In this document: positions 12,812-25,952 of the stretch, piece by piece
Position numbering within the stretch: the stretch's first letter is position 1
Layout: every line of letters starts with the position of its first letter
Assembly: GCF_964355755.1 (NCBI RefSeq)
Contig: NC_092675.1
Location: 24,530,412 to 24,594,411 of the forward strand
Direction of reading: 5' to 3'
Source of the DNA: Antedon mediterranea
Lineage: Eukaryota > Echinodermata > Crinoidea > Comatulida > Antedonidae
Length of the DNA: 64,000 nucleotides
The notes under the pieces: generated by a model
Database searches by the model: none
The model's input: only the letters and a program-made list of their open reading frames with translations
Told to the model about the DNA's origin: nothing
Position numbers and translations under genes: made by a program

Positions 12812-12937
12812 CTTTGCTGTTCATTAACTTTCATTGGAATTACTCGACTTTTATTTAAGCATCTCGGCGAGTACAGAAGCATATTCGTCGATAGGCTCGA
12901 TTGCGTCTGGTGGTATGCAAGAAGGTTAACGCGAATG

Positions 12938-13753
12938 TATGGAACGCCGTTTACGCAACATTTCGATGATATGAATTTTATGACGCGATATGTGAATGAA
13001 ATGCATCGATATGAATTAAATGGTGCGATATATGAATGAAATGTTTTGAATTGAATGCTTTGAATTGAATATTTTGAATGAAATGTTTTGAATGAAATGT
13101 TTTGAATGAAATGTTTTGAATGAAATGTTTTGAATGAAATGTTTTAAATGAAATGTTTTGAATGAAATGTTTTGAATGAAATGTTTGAATTGAATTGAAA
13201 AGTCAAACTATTGGTGGCGTATGTCATTCTCGCTCGCGATTATTTTCTCAACCTCTTAGGCCTAAGCCTGAGTACCCTCATCTCTTTTCTTCCACGCTGC
13301 CTTTACAGAGAATCCTAACAGACCTGGGTTCGGAAATATGTATTCCAATGTTTCAGGTCTGTTAGGGAGTCTCTGTAAAGGATTCATATTGATGACAGCG
13401 TTGAAAGATGAGGGTACCCATGCTTAGGCCTATTAAGAGGTTGAAAAAAAATCGCGAGCGGGAATGACATACGCCGCCAATAGTTTGACTTTTCAATTCA
13501 ATTCAAACATTTCATTCAAAACATTTAATTCAAAACATTTCATTCAAAACATTTCATTCAAAACATTTTATTCAAAACATTCAATTCAAAACATTTCATT
13601 CAAAACATTTCATTCAAAACATTCAATTCAAAGCATTCAATTCAAAACATTTCATTCATATATCACGCCATTCAATTCATATCGATGCATTTCATTCACA
13701 TATCGCGTCATAAAATTCATATCATCGAAATGTTGCGTAAACGGCGTTCCATA
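12938..13753. mobile_element. 816-bp foldback MITE (full-length hairpin)
   Basis: The ends are TATGGAACGCCGTTTACGCA and its exact inverse, flanked by CGAATG on both sides (12932-12937 and 13754-13759), a 6-bp target duplication. The inverted repeats run almost to the centre at about 13345, including caggtctgttaggga around the loop, so a single strand could fold into one long hairpin. Each arm holds an array of a 12-15 bp unit (gaatgaaatgtttt on the left, its inverse on the right). The frame at 13464-13790 is repeat translation. The element sits 127 bp upstream of the signal-peptide exon ATG at 12811, so it may lie in that gene's promoter or 5' UTR. Confidence 0.85.
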
Positions 13754-14634
13754 CGAATGCTTACACTTTGTAAACATACCACGTGAGTAAATATGGACCA
13801 ATCGTTTCATCGCATTAGGACCAATACTTTAAAAAGTTACAAAACAATGATGAATGCTTTTTTTTTTTGTAAAAATGTATAGTTCCAATTTATTAAGAGT
13901 TAACAATTATTGGATTTTAAATAAAAAAAACAATTTATTTTCTTTAATTGTAGGGAAACTACTTTCTATACTTCATTCATAGACAGTTCCCTATGTGGCA
14001 GTGAGATGGCCTACTAATATTAATAATACAATTACTTTTGTTGAAACATAAAAAAGATACCATTGTACTGTATTTCAATATATACTGCATCAATTGGCTT
14101 TATTGTATTGTATAATTTGTATTCATTCAGAGGCATTCAGATTGAGTGTGATATATGTGTTATTGTTTATATTGTAAAATCCAGAATAAATTGAATTGAA
14201 TTGATACAAAACATCAAATCTTGTCTTAAAATATGTCACTAATAAGTTACAAACAAACAATTTCTATCTGGCTATCAACAATATCTGTTACTGTTGAAAA
14301 TCAGTGTTTTTCTTTTAATATCCACTTGAAACAATACAAATATAACATAGCAAATATCTTCTAAATATTAAAAATGCTTATCATTCCTAAATAGAACAAA
14401 AATTAGATGACATCATTCAGTGTTGGTTAAAGATGTATTGTACTATAAACAACAGAATATTTTTACAAAAGTAAAATATAATTGTTTTTTTGAATTATCA
14501 GAATTAACAATTTGAGTTGATGTACTATACAAAATTAGATTTTTATGATGGAATAAAACAAATAATTTTGTGTAGACTGGTAGCTACTTCCTGATTTTTT
14601 TTTTATTATCTGATTCCTATAGAAAGTAACAATT

Positions 14635-14771
14635 TATATTTCAATACAAAATCTAATGACAAAAAGACTTGGAGATCAATGTAATGACCATCATGGAACC
14701 ATTTTCAAGATAAGTATGCTTCCATGATGGTTCATCTTTCGTTTGTCATTCAATTTTGTATTGAAATAATA
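14635..14771. mobile_element. 137-bp hairpin MITE
   Basis: The left arm atatttcaatacaaaatcta ... ccatcatggaa and the right arm ttccatgatgg ... ttttgtattgaaataatat are inverted copies around a short loop near 14705. It carries no coding capacity, and no target duplication was assigned. Confidence 0.7.
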
Positions 14772-15361
14772 TAGTTTTAATTACTAATTTATATTTTCAA
14801 CTTAATAACTTTGTCGACACTTTAAAATTAGCAAATTACGATGTTTGGTCAATTTTTCGGTTATAAATTGAATTTGGAGTACAACTCAAGCCTTTATGCA
14901 ACAGTAAACAAAACAAGCATGAATTGGCTAAACATTTTTACAAAGCAATTAACAGATAAATGAAAGTCTTGTTTTGTATTATAAGTTTACTCAAAACTAT
15001 ATTTTGTTATTTATAATATATTGCAAGAAAACATGTTTTAATGGCAGGCAGATAAGCGTTACATTTTTATGTAGAATTTCACATTTTAAATCAAAGATGT
15101 TACTGTTTATAATTATATTAGAAACAGATAATATTAATATTAATTTTAGATATAAATCATCTATATAATATTTATCATTATAGTAATTTAGTACCTTATT
15201 TAAGTAGAAGGTTACTTTGATATATATTCTGTAAAAAGATGTGATGCATATTAATTGACATTCATAAACAATTCTTATGTAAAAAAAAAACCAAAATCAT
15301 TAGGACTTTACATATTTTGTTATTTTAAATGAAAATCTCATATCAGTAAAATTTAGTCTTT

Positions 15362-15560
15362 AAGCTTGGTACCCGCTAGGACGCAATGCAAGGATGTCGA
15401 CGCAATGACAACTGACAGCATAAGCATGGTGCCGTAGACGTATATTTAACACCACTTTCTGTATGTCACAACAGTGATAATTCAACTAGGGTGTGAAAGA
15501 AGTGTTTCTTTACCGCTCATTATGTTGCGTTGCAGTTTATTTCTAGTGGGAACCAAGTTT
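15362..15560. mobile_element. Diverged MITE of the AAGCTTGGTTCCCACTAG family
   Basis: The ends aagcttggtacccgctagga and tctagtgggaaccaagttt match, with changes, the near-perfect element at 63388-63568. Inner words gcaatgcaagga and tgttgcgttgca also correspond. The middle has diverged or been replaced. Confidence 0.65.
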
Positions 15561-17808
15561 TAATGCTGTTACTACTGCATGTTATGTAACTATTAATAAC
15601 ATTGGTCACCCTGGTTAAAATTCATATTGTTTAATTATAAAATACAATCAATTATGACCACACTTATTAATGCCATTTTTCATGTGAAAACGAATGAGTG
15701 ACATTTACCTGTTAGATTTATGGATTCCAATGACTACATTAGTTACATAAACATAAAATATTACATTCTATGTAAATATGACTGCTATTCATATTTAAAT
15801 AGTTTTTAATAAATCAAAATTGCATCAATGAGAGTACCTTTTAGTAAATATTTTCAAACGTGAAAGAGTCATTTTTTCAAAATGCTCATTCTGCTAATTC
15901 TTAAGCAAATCTATTGCATAATACATTTAAACAAATATTTGACAGGCAGGTAATCTAATGCTAAATTCTTTACCACAAATCTCATATTTTGTATTAGACC
16001 AGTTTTCATTTTTCCTTAAATTAAATTAAATCGATCACTGAATAAATAAAATATAATTAACAAAAAATATATTTTTTATGAATAAATTAAAAGTTTTTTT
16101 ATAAAGCAAAAAAACGTAGGAGATTTACTGTAAATTCATTTCACAGAATATCTGTACATAATTTTGTTTCTATAAAATAAATTACGCATGGACAATACAA
16201 AAACCTACAAAATTGTGTTAACATGAAAGATGAACAATACAGTATACCTTTTGCTATGCATAATTAACTGTATTAACAGTGTACAAAATGTTTTGTAATT
16301 AAATGTAACATAGCTTCATTATTTAATGTACAATTAGTTTATGAGAGTCTCATGACACAATTCAAGCATATTTCGAAAACATTGATGGTAAATTAATCAT
16401 TTTGGATAATCTTATTTTGTACAAAAACACAGCATTCCTTTAATGAATTCTTTCAATGAAGCATAGAGCTTATGGGTGTTTATCAGACAAATTGTTATAG
16501 GAATCATAGTGCACTGGAAGCGAAGCTTATTAGAAAAGAACATGTATTAGAGCAAGTACAGTAAATACAAATTATACATTATAAGTTTAAATTTAAAGAA
16601 TTGTTGTATATTTTTTTTTAAATACTAAATAGTCTTTATTTCATAGCCAAGGCACTTTTGTAATAAAACAGTTATTTAATTTCAAAATGAATTTAATATT
16701 TTAGCACCAATTAAGTAGTTAGCCAGAGACAATTTCAACTACCAAATCAAGTATATTCTTTCTTGTCTTGTCTATTCATGATACCAGTTTTATTTTGTGT
16801 AATTATTTGTTATTTCCATTGATGTATTATAGACTGGCTAGAGAGCTAACTATCCATCAGCGAGGTGATGCCAACAAGGTTGGGGCTACTAAATAAAGGC
16901 TGCCACATATCTGTTCAAATATATCCAAAATATTCAGAAAAACACATTTCTTAAATTTATGCTTAACACAGGAGTAGCAGTACGTTACTGCGTAGGGGGA
17001 TTGCCTTCAAACTGGTGTATCTTATTAACCGATTGCTGCAGCCATATACTGTGTACTTTCTCCATGATGAATCACTTAACTGTGATAACACTGGAGTTAG
17101 CTCTCTAGGCAATGTATTTAACTTTTTAACTTTAAGGAGCTTTCAAAGTGGCGATGCAGGGTGGCGAGACATGAAAGTCAGTATCACAATAAATAAAATC
17201 ACATATTAGGGATGCATACAGAAAAACCAATTTTACAATGTAAATTTAGTCAAATATCAATTTTTAGGCTTCTGTGCCTATGACAAACTACCTTGCTTAC
17301 GTTCACATGCACCGCCAAATCATTCATAGATTATTGCCTGTTGTCTGGTCTATGGAAGTTCTTTTGTATTCGCATGTGTATTATAAATAACAACAAAGAA
17401 TAAAATATTTTTTAATTGTATGCTTGGTTGCACATGGTACAGTGCCACATTTAAAAAGCTCCCTAGTCTATGCATGTATACAACAGGTTTGGAAATATGC
17501 ATATGTTTTCTAATACTCTTTGTAATTATCTGTGCTGTGTAAAGAAACTGTATTATGCATTATGCATTGTTATACAAAAGCTGAATATGAACCAAAACAG
17601 GAAGTTTCATTAGAAAGACTGTACAGCATTCAACTCATATTTTTACTGTGTTTTGTAAACACAAACATTTGTTAATACACTTCCAAAAATGTTATAATAA
17701 TAAACTATGTATGGCCAGCTAAAGGATTAGAGACCATTACCCCCTTTGGTAATACTTTTGTGTCAAAGAAGTTCCCTTTAACTATAGGTCCTATATCCAC
17801 TTTCATTA

Positions 17809-20800
17809 CTATGTAAGTTCTTGTTGGGCATTGTCATATTCTAGTACAAGACGTTTGATGAATCCAAGTTTTCCATGTAGTTCGTCAAACCTTGCTCTTT
17901 CCATTGCATATTTTTCATCCTGAGAAATATCAAGAAACAATTAAAAAAACACAGTAAGTTAGAAAATGACGATCATAACTTAATCTTGAAAACTAAGACA
18001 AGAAATTGATATCAAAGAAACCAAATTATTGTGACAACCAAATAGGGATTGCCAAATGGAGAAAAACAGAATGGCAGCAGGCATTTATTTGAGGGGCGTT
18101 TATTCAAAGCTTATTTGAATAAATACACTAAAATAAATCTACAGTGTTATATAATGCAACAGCAAACCATAAAAGGTAAAATATGAAAAAATGCAAGGAT
18201 TTTTACAACTAGTGATCACCTACCTCTTGGATCTTTTCATATTCTTCCAGCACCTGATTTTCTATCCGTTCATATTCTGAGCTATTTCTGTCCACTTTGC
18301 TTAATCTTTCTTTTAGGTCACTAAATTTACATTGAACATTTTCTATTTTTTTGTAAACATTTAAATACTCCTTGTATTCTTCATTGAAGACATTTTTATA
18401 TTTAAGTCGTTGTTCAGGGTTGGTAATCCTTTGAAAGTTGCTGGAAAAATAAAAAGTTAAAATTGAATTAGTTCTTATACAATGTATTTTATGAAATACC
18501 ATGTCAATATAAAACAAAAGTATACAAGTATATTAATTCAAGACATTGTATATAGTTGAATAAACTTTAAATAAAAGAAAATAATAAACAACTTTGATAT
18601 GTGAAACAACATACAGTACAACAGGATTTTATTAGATTTTGCATTGCAGCACATCAAAATAATTCATTAACAATTTAATGTTCTGTGAAACTCCTCTTTG
18701 AGCTCTTTTTATTTCCCGTTGTTGCGTACTGAGTTTGAATTTACTACACAATGAAACATTTCTTCATCAAAAGATATAACAGAGCAATATTATCCTCTTC
18801 ATTAGGTAAATATCAGGGCCTAGCCAGCATGAGGCAGAAGAGGCACTTGCCTCGTCTGAAATTTTCAATTTTCACCACTCACCCCAATTCACCTTCACAG
18901 ATCATCATATTTTATATAAACAATTATATTTAAATTATCTTTGCCACATCTGTTTTTAACCTCCCGCTATAGCCTTTAATACATAATTTTATTCTCAGAT
19001 TTTAAACTAGCCAATCAGATACTAAATTGAATTCATCAAGACATCAGTCATTAATTGAATTGTATCGGAATCTAAGAGATTGAACACAGGATTGATTGAT
19101 TGATTGAACAAACCATTAAATTTTAAAACAAGAAAGCTTCTAACCTCATATACTCTGGTGTTGACGAGGTTGATGAGACACCTTCTGTGGGTGATGGTGC
19201 CTTTTGATCAGCATTAGAATCTACATAATCATTATCATACTTAGGAGAATTTTTACTTGTGGTGACCTCACTAGGTGATGAAGGTGTACACACTGTTTTT
19301 TCATCGCCTTTTTTGGAATGTGCTATTCTTTTCTGGATTTTAGGCAATTTGTAATCGGCAATTTCTGGCAAGATTGGTCGTTTCTACAAAAGAATTTTAT
19401 ATTATATTATTAACATACAAGTGTTGAAATTTCTTTTTCTGATGTGAAAGCCTAGGATTGTGCTCAAATATCTCTCTGAAAGCCTCTTCCACTGAGATGT
19501 TCCAGGTTCTGAAATATGTTTCATGTTATCAATAAGTAAGAGAAACCACCGTATAAGGGCCTGTTTCTGTTGCATAGCGCAGAATAAATCATTTATTTAA
19601 AAAATGTAATTTTTAGAAAAACCACATTTCGGGTAAATTTGTGCTCCGAAATAACTGTTTAAGTTAATGGTTGAACATTGACAGAAAATGTTAACAATAA
19701 AACCTAATAATGCAATGTGATCATGTGGTCAAAGTTCAAGATACTACAGCTGTCAATAAATAACCGTTATGTTGCGTCACAGTTAAAAGTTAAATGAGGT
19801 TCTAAACCCTAATCATTTAGGTGTTTTTAAATGTAATTTTCACACTGCCTTTTAACCGGTTATTAGACAATTTCTGCAATAAAGAAATTGGGAGCAATTT
19901 ATTCAGATGGATATTATTTTTCCAGCAGAAACATGCCCATAACAATGTCTATATTAGTTAACATTTTTGAAGACAAATAAAGGAAATAAGAGAAAAATAA
20001 TAATAAATAGAGCAACCTTACCACAGCTTTGGGTGGCTTTTTTGGTTTACTTTCTTTCTCAGTAGTAGGCTTTGGATGATAGTTTTCCTCATTTTGCTTT
20101 TGATTAAATTGTTGCAATTTCCTAAAGAATAATATGTCAATTAAGCACATGACTAACATATAATACTTAAAATCAAATAATTAAGATTTGGTATAATTGG
20201 CCATGTATATTGTAAACCATGATTGTTTTTCTCTTTCCCTATTCCTGAAATTTCAAACAATAAACTTTAAAATAAAAACACCATACAAATTAAAATTTTT
20301 TTTTCTAATAAATAGCCTACATATGTGATTCTTACAGATACAGGCACATGTTACTATTGTATAACAATTACAAGAATGTTTTCCTATCAGTTGTAATTTT
20401 AATTTAAATAATATTCATTTTTACTGTATAAATTGATGCATTTTATTTAGTCAATATTTTGACGATTCTATACTCATGTCAAAGCTTAACACAAAAAAAA
20501 AACAAGAGAAGGAACGATCGGCCAATCAGAATAAATGTATTTATGAGGTAATTTGTATTATTTTTATACTTAAATTATGATAATTACATACTTAGATTAA
20601 TGTACCAAAATCTCTGTATTATATCTTACCCTTTCAGAATATCTCTATCTGCTGTGGAATAGAGAGGCCAGTCCTCCCTCACCTCATTGTAAATGTGTCT
20701 TAGTAGGGTATAACTATTGTCCTTGGCGGAAGCTACCTGTTTTAACCGAAAAACATTATGCATTGTAAGACACACAATTTGTAACGATATGGTATTTAAA

Positions 20801-22470
20801 AAGTTATTAAATATAACTAAATTATAAAACAAAAACAAAATGCGCATTTTTAGTAAAGCATATAAAGCTATTACAAAACATTACTGTTTTGCCATACCAC
20901 ACCGAAAATGTTAAAGAGTTGCTATTCAATCGGGTTTGAACTACACAATGAAGCCCCAGTGGTCTAATGGTTAGGACAGCTGCATATCAAGCAGAAGGTC
21001 CAGTTTCGAATCTCGGTTGGAGCTTTTTCTCAGTCTCACAGATTTCCTCATCTTATCGTTTCAAATTAATTTTCTATACCTGTTGTAGGGTGCTACTGAT
21101 TTTATCCTTTGAACTACCAGAAAATCCTTCTTTTGATAACTTCAATATTAACTCTACCCTTTTATAAGGTCTGACAGCAAGTGCATGGATAATGTGATCC
21201 CTAGAACACAAAATGATTTGTAAAAAAAAAAATTGATTAAGCACTCAGAAACTAGCGAAATACTAAATAATAATGAAAGCAATAGAGGATGTGCTATTTA
21301 CTATTACGGTCCATATTGAAGATAAAGATAACTCCAGATTTATCATATCACCAATATATTGATTTCTCTGAAAATGGCATATTTAAATGGTCAAAATTCA
21401 GAAGAACAACTTTAAAAAGTGTCATGTCATTGTCATCAATGCAAACAAACAGAACAATTATTACAAAAGTATTATTAAAAAAACAATGACAACTATTAAT
21501 GAAATTTCAAAAAATATCTTGTGATTACCTGCATGGATATTTGCTTGTCTGCTTTGGACTACTTGTATTGCTAGAATTACTATTTTGACTGGCACTGCTA
21601 TAACCACTACTACTGCTACCGTTACTACTACAGCTGCTGTTACTCATGGGTGTACTCGGTGTACTGGGTTTTTGCACTATACTAGGCTTGCTAAGAGTGG
21701 TCTTTTGTTTCCATGGAGGTATTGCACTTTCTGTTTTTTTCGACTGAAATTTTTGAAGAGTTGAGGTCGGTGTCCGAATCTTTACTTTGCGTCCTTGTTT
21801 GAGACCCTTCTGCTCAATCACTTTTGTACTAGAATGAAGCGGAAAAGATGTTACATTGAAATATGGTACTACATGGAAATGATTGTATACATAAATGTAA
21901 ATATTCTCAAAATGTACAGTGTAAGTACAATTAAAACTCCAACATACTGACTTTATGCAACTGAAATGATCCGACATAAGTAAAGTCCAACATTATTAAC
22001 CTTTTTATATTTGTATAATTTTGTTTGTGCTAATTTTAAATATAGTAGGTATGTTTGGGTTTATGCCTAGTAAATTATGTACTATATTTCACTAATCATT
22101 CTTTTAAGCTCTGTCTACACTATTAAACTTTGTGACATAAAAAATGTGATGTGCCCATATGGACATGATGTCATATCACTACCATATTTGGGCATACCAC
22201 TACCAGTTTGATAGTATAGACAGAGCTTAATATTATACCTGACTTTCTTCAGTTCTTCTTCAGCTTGCTTCATCTTATCTGACGTTGCAGTGTAGCTATC
22301 ATCTGTTGCCTTTATTGTCACTTTGTTCATTATGCAGCCAATACTTTCAATCTGATCACTAAAAAAAGCATATCTTAGATTATAAATTGTAATTACATTT
22401 TTAAGTCGAAAAATGAAATATTGTGATAGTTTGTATATGTATGTAACACTCTATAGACTGATAACGATTG

Positions 22471-22501
<31 letters not shown>

Positions 22502-24583
22502 CTGGTGGCCAATAACATCAAAACAGTGATTTATTCTGCCATTGTTGACAGGGGTTGTGATGCAGAATACATGAGAGTTTGGGTTAAAAACAAGTATTAT
22601 ATGTATTTAACAAGATTTACAATTACCCATACCAACCCCTCCAAACCCCCAGCCCTGAACCCATCTTGCCCTGACCACATCCCCCACCAACTCTCTCCTT
22701 TCACTTCCTGCCTTCCATAAAGCAATACTTACTAATGCTTATGCTGAAGGCATTCACAGCTGTTGTCTGGAAGTGTTGTTACTTGTATTTTGAATTCTCT
22801 ACATCCTGAAACACCAGGCAATGATATCGTCTGAAAAAAAGAAAATAGGAGTTTAATTACAACTATATCAAATTAAGTTTTCTAAATTTATTTTGAGTAT
22901 GTTAATGAACTGAACAAAAAATAATATAAGACTTACGCCTTGGTTGCTGTTAAAGGATATGCTTCCTTTACGTTTCGGGCCATTCTGAAATCATAATTTG
23001 AATACATACATTATTTTAATTTACATGTGGTAATGTTACATAACAAAAAAACCTGCACATTATTATCAGTAGAATAACAAACGCATTTTCAACTATAAAT
23101 AATTAAATCATTTTACAAATTGTGAACTGCAAGCCAGACTTAGTTAGCGAAGGGTTCTCAAAATTTTACACAGGATTAAATTCAAGGCAATACGTGGAAT
23201 ACTGTGCAGTCTGAAGAATAAAAAATTAATCATGTTTCTAATGGTATGCAATTCGGAAAATTAAGTAAGAGATATATTGACAGATAACCGTATATTTAAT
23301 ATTGCCTTGTTTTTTATAATTCTTCAGACTTCAGATCATTCAATTCTAATCAACAGCTGAAATCAGGGAGTTGTACGGTAAACGTTACCTTTTAAAGATG
23401 ACGTTTCCAACATTCTATTCACTTAACAGCACTTGTTTGTTTTGTTTTTATTTGAAGACGGAAGCATAGACCGAAACGCATGTGTCAAATAAGGTTCTCA
23501 ATGTATGTAACAAAGTTAATATTTTTGTAATATTTACGCATGTGAAAATCGTAAGTGGTCAAAGCTTGCCTGTTTTTCAGGTATTGAGAAACTATCGTTA
23601 AAACTGACCAATTATTCAATGGTTTACACTTACAGATTATGTCATTATAGTTTGTGTACAAAATACGCATGCGCCGATAATTCTTGACTTTCCACAAAGC
23701 GGTGTTTTTTACCCAGTTGCATGTGCCTTCCTTCGGTTTGCAACACTTCATGTGAGCATGAGCAACTCTCGATAACACCAAGAATTATCACTTTAAAATG
23801 TGTATATTGTTATTTACAGTATTCTCAACTTTTATGAAACAATTTGAAAACTCTCCACAACTCTACGTCAACTGGAAAACCTGCTTTTAGGAAATAGCAT
23901 TAATGTTTAAATGCTTGTGCGGAAACTCCCTATACGTAATCTCACTGCTCAGTCAATGAGTAGCTGCGAAAATTCAGTTACCGTCAAAAATCGCACTGAT
24001 AGACAATAAATAGCAAATAACATGCACGGTTGACTGTGCCATTGCCATGCCAATGGTGGATCACCTTATTAGGAAATGCTAGAATTAAAAGACTGGTATA
24101 GTAAGTTATTATAGGCCTATCCTGCTCAGTTTTGGCAAGTCAGCAACTATTTTTGTAGACATCTGTTGACAATAATTTAGACCAGTCTGTCTTATTATGC
24201 GCCTGACTATTATTATGTGTACCCGTTTTTTTAAACTGTAAGAAGTAATTGGTTAATTATTAACACAACACGAATTTAACACAGACAAATCTATACAAAA
24301 AAGTGTGTTTTAAGACTTTAAGAATTGGCAAATGATTTTAATAAGATAAAAACGCTGGCGCCCTAACATAACACAAAAACGTAAGATAAAAGACTGACGA
24401 AAGAAGTTGACACTTTTTAGAAAGTGTTAGATTAAGAAATAAAATGTGTACCTTTATTTTTTGAAAGTCCTCAAGTACTTTTAAAGATGTGTCAGTTAAT
24501 TTGAGCAATAGCACAGTTTTATTTCTATTTGAGAGTTTACTACGATCAAAAACATATTGCTCATTATCTTTCAAATCCGCCAT
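17809..24583 (-). CDS. ELL: RNA polymerase II elongation factor ELL
   Basis: Eleven exons join in frame into 530 residues: 24583-24452, 22984-22937, 22830-22733, 22358-22239, 21828-21529, 21200-21080, 20736-20630, 20121-20022, 19383-19145, 18440-18224, 17919-17809 (TAG). Residues 1-310 match the ELL N-terminal domain: MADLKDNEQYVFDRSKLSN start, then SIGCIMNKVTIKATDDSY, IIHALAVRPYKR and NEVREDWPLYSTADRDILKG. A serine/threonine-rich linker covers about 190-230, and residues 422-528 form the occludin/ELL domain (ITNPEQRLKYKNVFNEEY ... DELHGKLGFIKRLVLEYD). ELL proteins suppress Pol II pausing in the nucleus and join the super and little elongation complexes. Human ELL and ELL2 are slightly over 600 residues, so this single invertebrate form is shorter in the linker. 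Start choice: the first ATG matches the family N-terminus. A MITE lies 10 bp past the exon 4 donor. Confidence 0.95.
20949..21024 (+). pseudogene. Degenerate tRNA-like sequence inside an ELL intron
   Basis: Sense to the plus strand, GCCCCAGTGGTCTAATGGTT resembles a tRNA 5' stem and A box, and GTTTCGAATCT resembles the B box. The acceptor ends GCCCCAG/TTGGAGC pair with one mismatch, and a run of T (pol III stop) follows. The anticodon stem and T stem have mismatches; the loop ATATCAA would give anticodon ATC. It is more likely a tRNA pseudogene or SINE head than a working tRNA. Confidence 0.45.
22106..22228. mobile_element. Short MITE, copy 2, beside an ELL splice donor
   Basis: The 123-bp element has ends AAGCTCTGTCTACACTATTA and its inverse TAGTATAGACAGAGCTT, and it shares gatgtgcccatatgg and atatcactaccatatttggg with copy 1 at 7285. 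It lies in ELL intron 4, 10 bp beyond the exon 4 donor at 22239. Confidence 0.8.
22476..22501. repeat. (AT)n microsatellite
   Basis: About 12 AT dinucleotides in the ELL intron between exons 3 and 4. Confidence 0.9.
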
Positions 24584-24889
24584 ATTCGACGATTTGAGGT
24601 TTTAATTCCAGCCTTCAATGTCCAGACGTTAACAATTTCGAGACACACGTTGACGACGACGGAAAGACAAATTATTATAGACTAATTTATATTATTTATA
24701 TTTAGAGGGCAGCATCTAGGCTAGTGGTTTTCTTTATTTTTGTTTCTTTAAAAAAAAGAACAGAAAGACAGTTTGTAAGTTATATCTCACCTCCCAGCAG
24801 GGAAAGTGAAAGTAAGTGGTGAGTAAGTATTGACATTTTGTTATTAACCTAGACCTATGCTATAACATTCAATCAGTAGTAAGCCTATA

Positions 24890-25130
24890 TAGAATAGCAG
24901 TAAGCAGGCCTCTCTCTAGCTAGCTAGAGGGCCTCCTAGCCTAGAGGGCCTAGGCCTACTATACTACTAGCCTAGGCCAGCCTATAGGCCTAGGCTAGGC
25001 GGATGCTACTACTCTACTAACCTAGCCTAGGCTAGGCCTAGCTAGGCTCTAGCTACTACTAGGCTTAGCTAGCCTAGGCCCCCTTGCTAGCTAGGCTAGA
25101 CCTAAACTAGAGGGCACTCATTATTGTGGT
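24890..25130. repeat. AGGCCTAGG-rich palindromic low-complexity block
   Basis: The words CCTAGGCC, TAGGCCTA and GCTAGCTAGG recur with no fixed period. Similar blocks lie at 25715-25760, 41640-41700, 42540-42770, 45530-45615 and 45770-45870. Several sit next to gene starts. Confidence 0.8.
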
Positions 25131-25143
25131 GGGCTAGCTAGAC

Positions 25144-25697
25144 GGTGTGTGACCGAAAAGGCTGCCGACTGAAACGGCCGCCAACATTTTCTATGGGACG
25201 CCAATACAGTATTATAAACGTACAGTAAAGCCTATGAAACCACGATGGAGGAACAAATAAATGAAACCAACCAATATATGTTTAAGAATAAAATCAAATG
25301 ACAAAGAATAAACATATTTTTTAGTTAAGTTTTTATGAAAATAATGTTTTAATTATAATAATTCACCATTCTGAATTTATTTAACGTATTCAAACAAATA
25401 CTGTATCAATTAATGAAGTTGAAATAGGCAAAACAGTCGGCGGCCGATTTTAATAATATAATATTTAATGTAATGTAAAATTAAAAAATAATGATAATTA
25501 AAAACATCTATATAAATATTTATTAAGTCACATGCGTCTAAAGTCATTTCAATCTGAAAAAAAAGTAAAACAATTGTATTAAACCACACGTCGTTTTGAT
25601 TACACGTTGTTGACAAACGGCACACGCGACGTTTCATACATTCAATTGTGTTTTAATTGGCGGCCGTTTAAGTCGGCGGCCGTTTCGGCTGTAAACC
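25144..25697. mobile_element. 554-bp MITE with 8-bp target duplication
   Basis: The terminal repeats are about 45 bp and imperfect: left GGTGTGTGACCGAAAAGGCT, then GAAACGGCCGCCAA; right TTGGCGGCCGTTT ... CGGCTGTAAACC. AGCTAGAC lies on both sides (25136-25143 and 25698-25705), an 8-bp duplication as made by hAT, P and some other superfamilies. The interior is AT-rich with no transposase. It sits in the ELL-NAA35 promoter interval. Confidence 0.8.
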
Positions 25698-25892
25698 AGC
25701 TAGACCAATTAAAATTACTACTAGCTAGCCTAGGATAGGTGGCCTCGGCTAGGCCTGGTTCAGGCTTGCAGTTCAAAAATTATTTATTGTTTTTGTTCTG
25801 AGATGTTCCAAATTCTTGCTGCATGCGTATTGCCCTGGTATTAACTAACCAATCATAGTAAATCAAATAGGCTAGCGCTCAACTATTCTTTC

Positions 25893-25952
25893 CTCCCAAG
25901 ATTTCACAAGGTTCGCATATGCGCATACGCGAACCTTGTGAAATCTTGGGAG
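25893..25952. promoter_or_regulatory. 60-bp near-perfect palindrome upstream of NAA35
   Basis: CTCCCAAGATTTCACAAGGT followed by TCGC and the centre ATATGCGCATAC is mirrored by GCGAACCTTGTGAAATCTTG and GGAG. The two 30-base halves differ at one base pair position. It lies 223 bp before the NAA35 ATG. The centre TGCGCATACGC is close to an NRF-1-type site; that link is inference. Confidence 0.75.

Larger units (their letters stand above)
13760..17808. other. Intergenic region, no gene found
   Basis: AT-rich sequence downstream of ELL; its 3' UTR must occupy some of the right part, but no single poly(A) signal stands out. MITEs lie at 14635-14771 and 15362-15560. Nothing else is supported. Confidence 0.5.

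Noticed and set aside
13464-13790. Plus-strand frame with repeated FKTFHSKH-like residues
   Set aside because: It is the right arm of the foldback MITE.
16836-17107. Inverted words ggctagagagctaac and gttagctctctaggc
   Set aside because: Only about 14 bp match and no duplication or inner symmetry was found; too weak to call an element.
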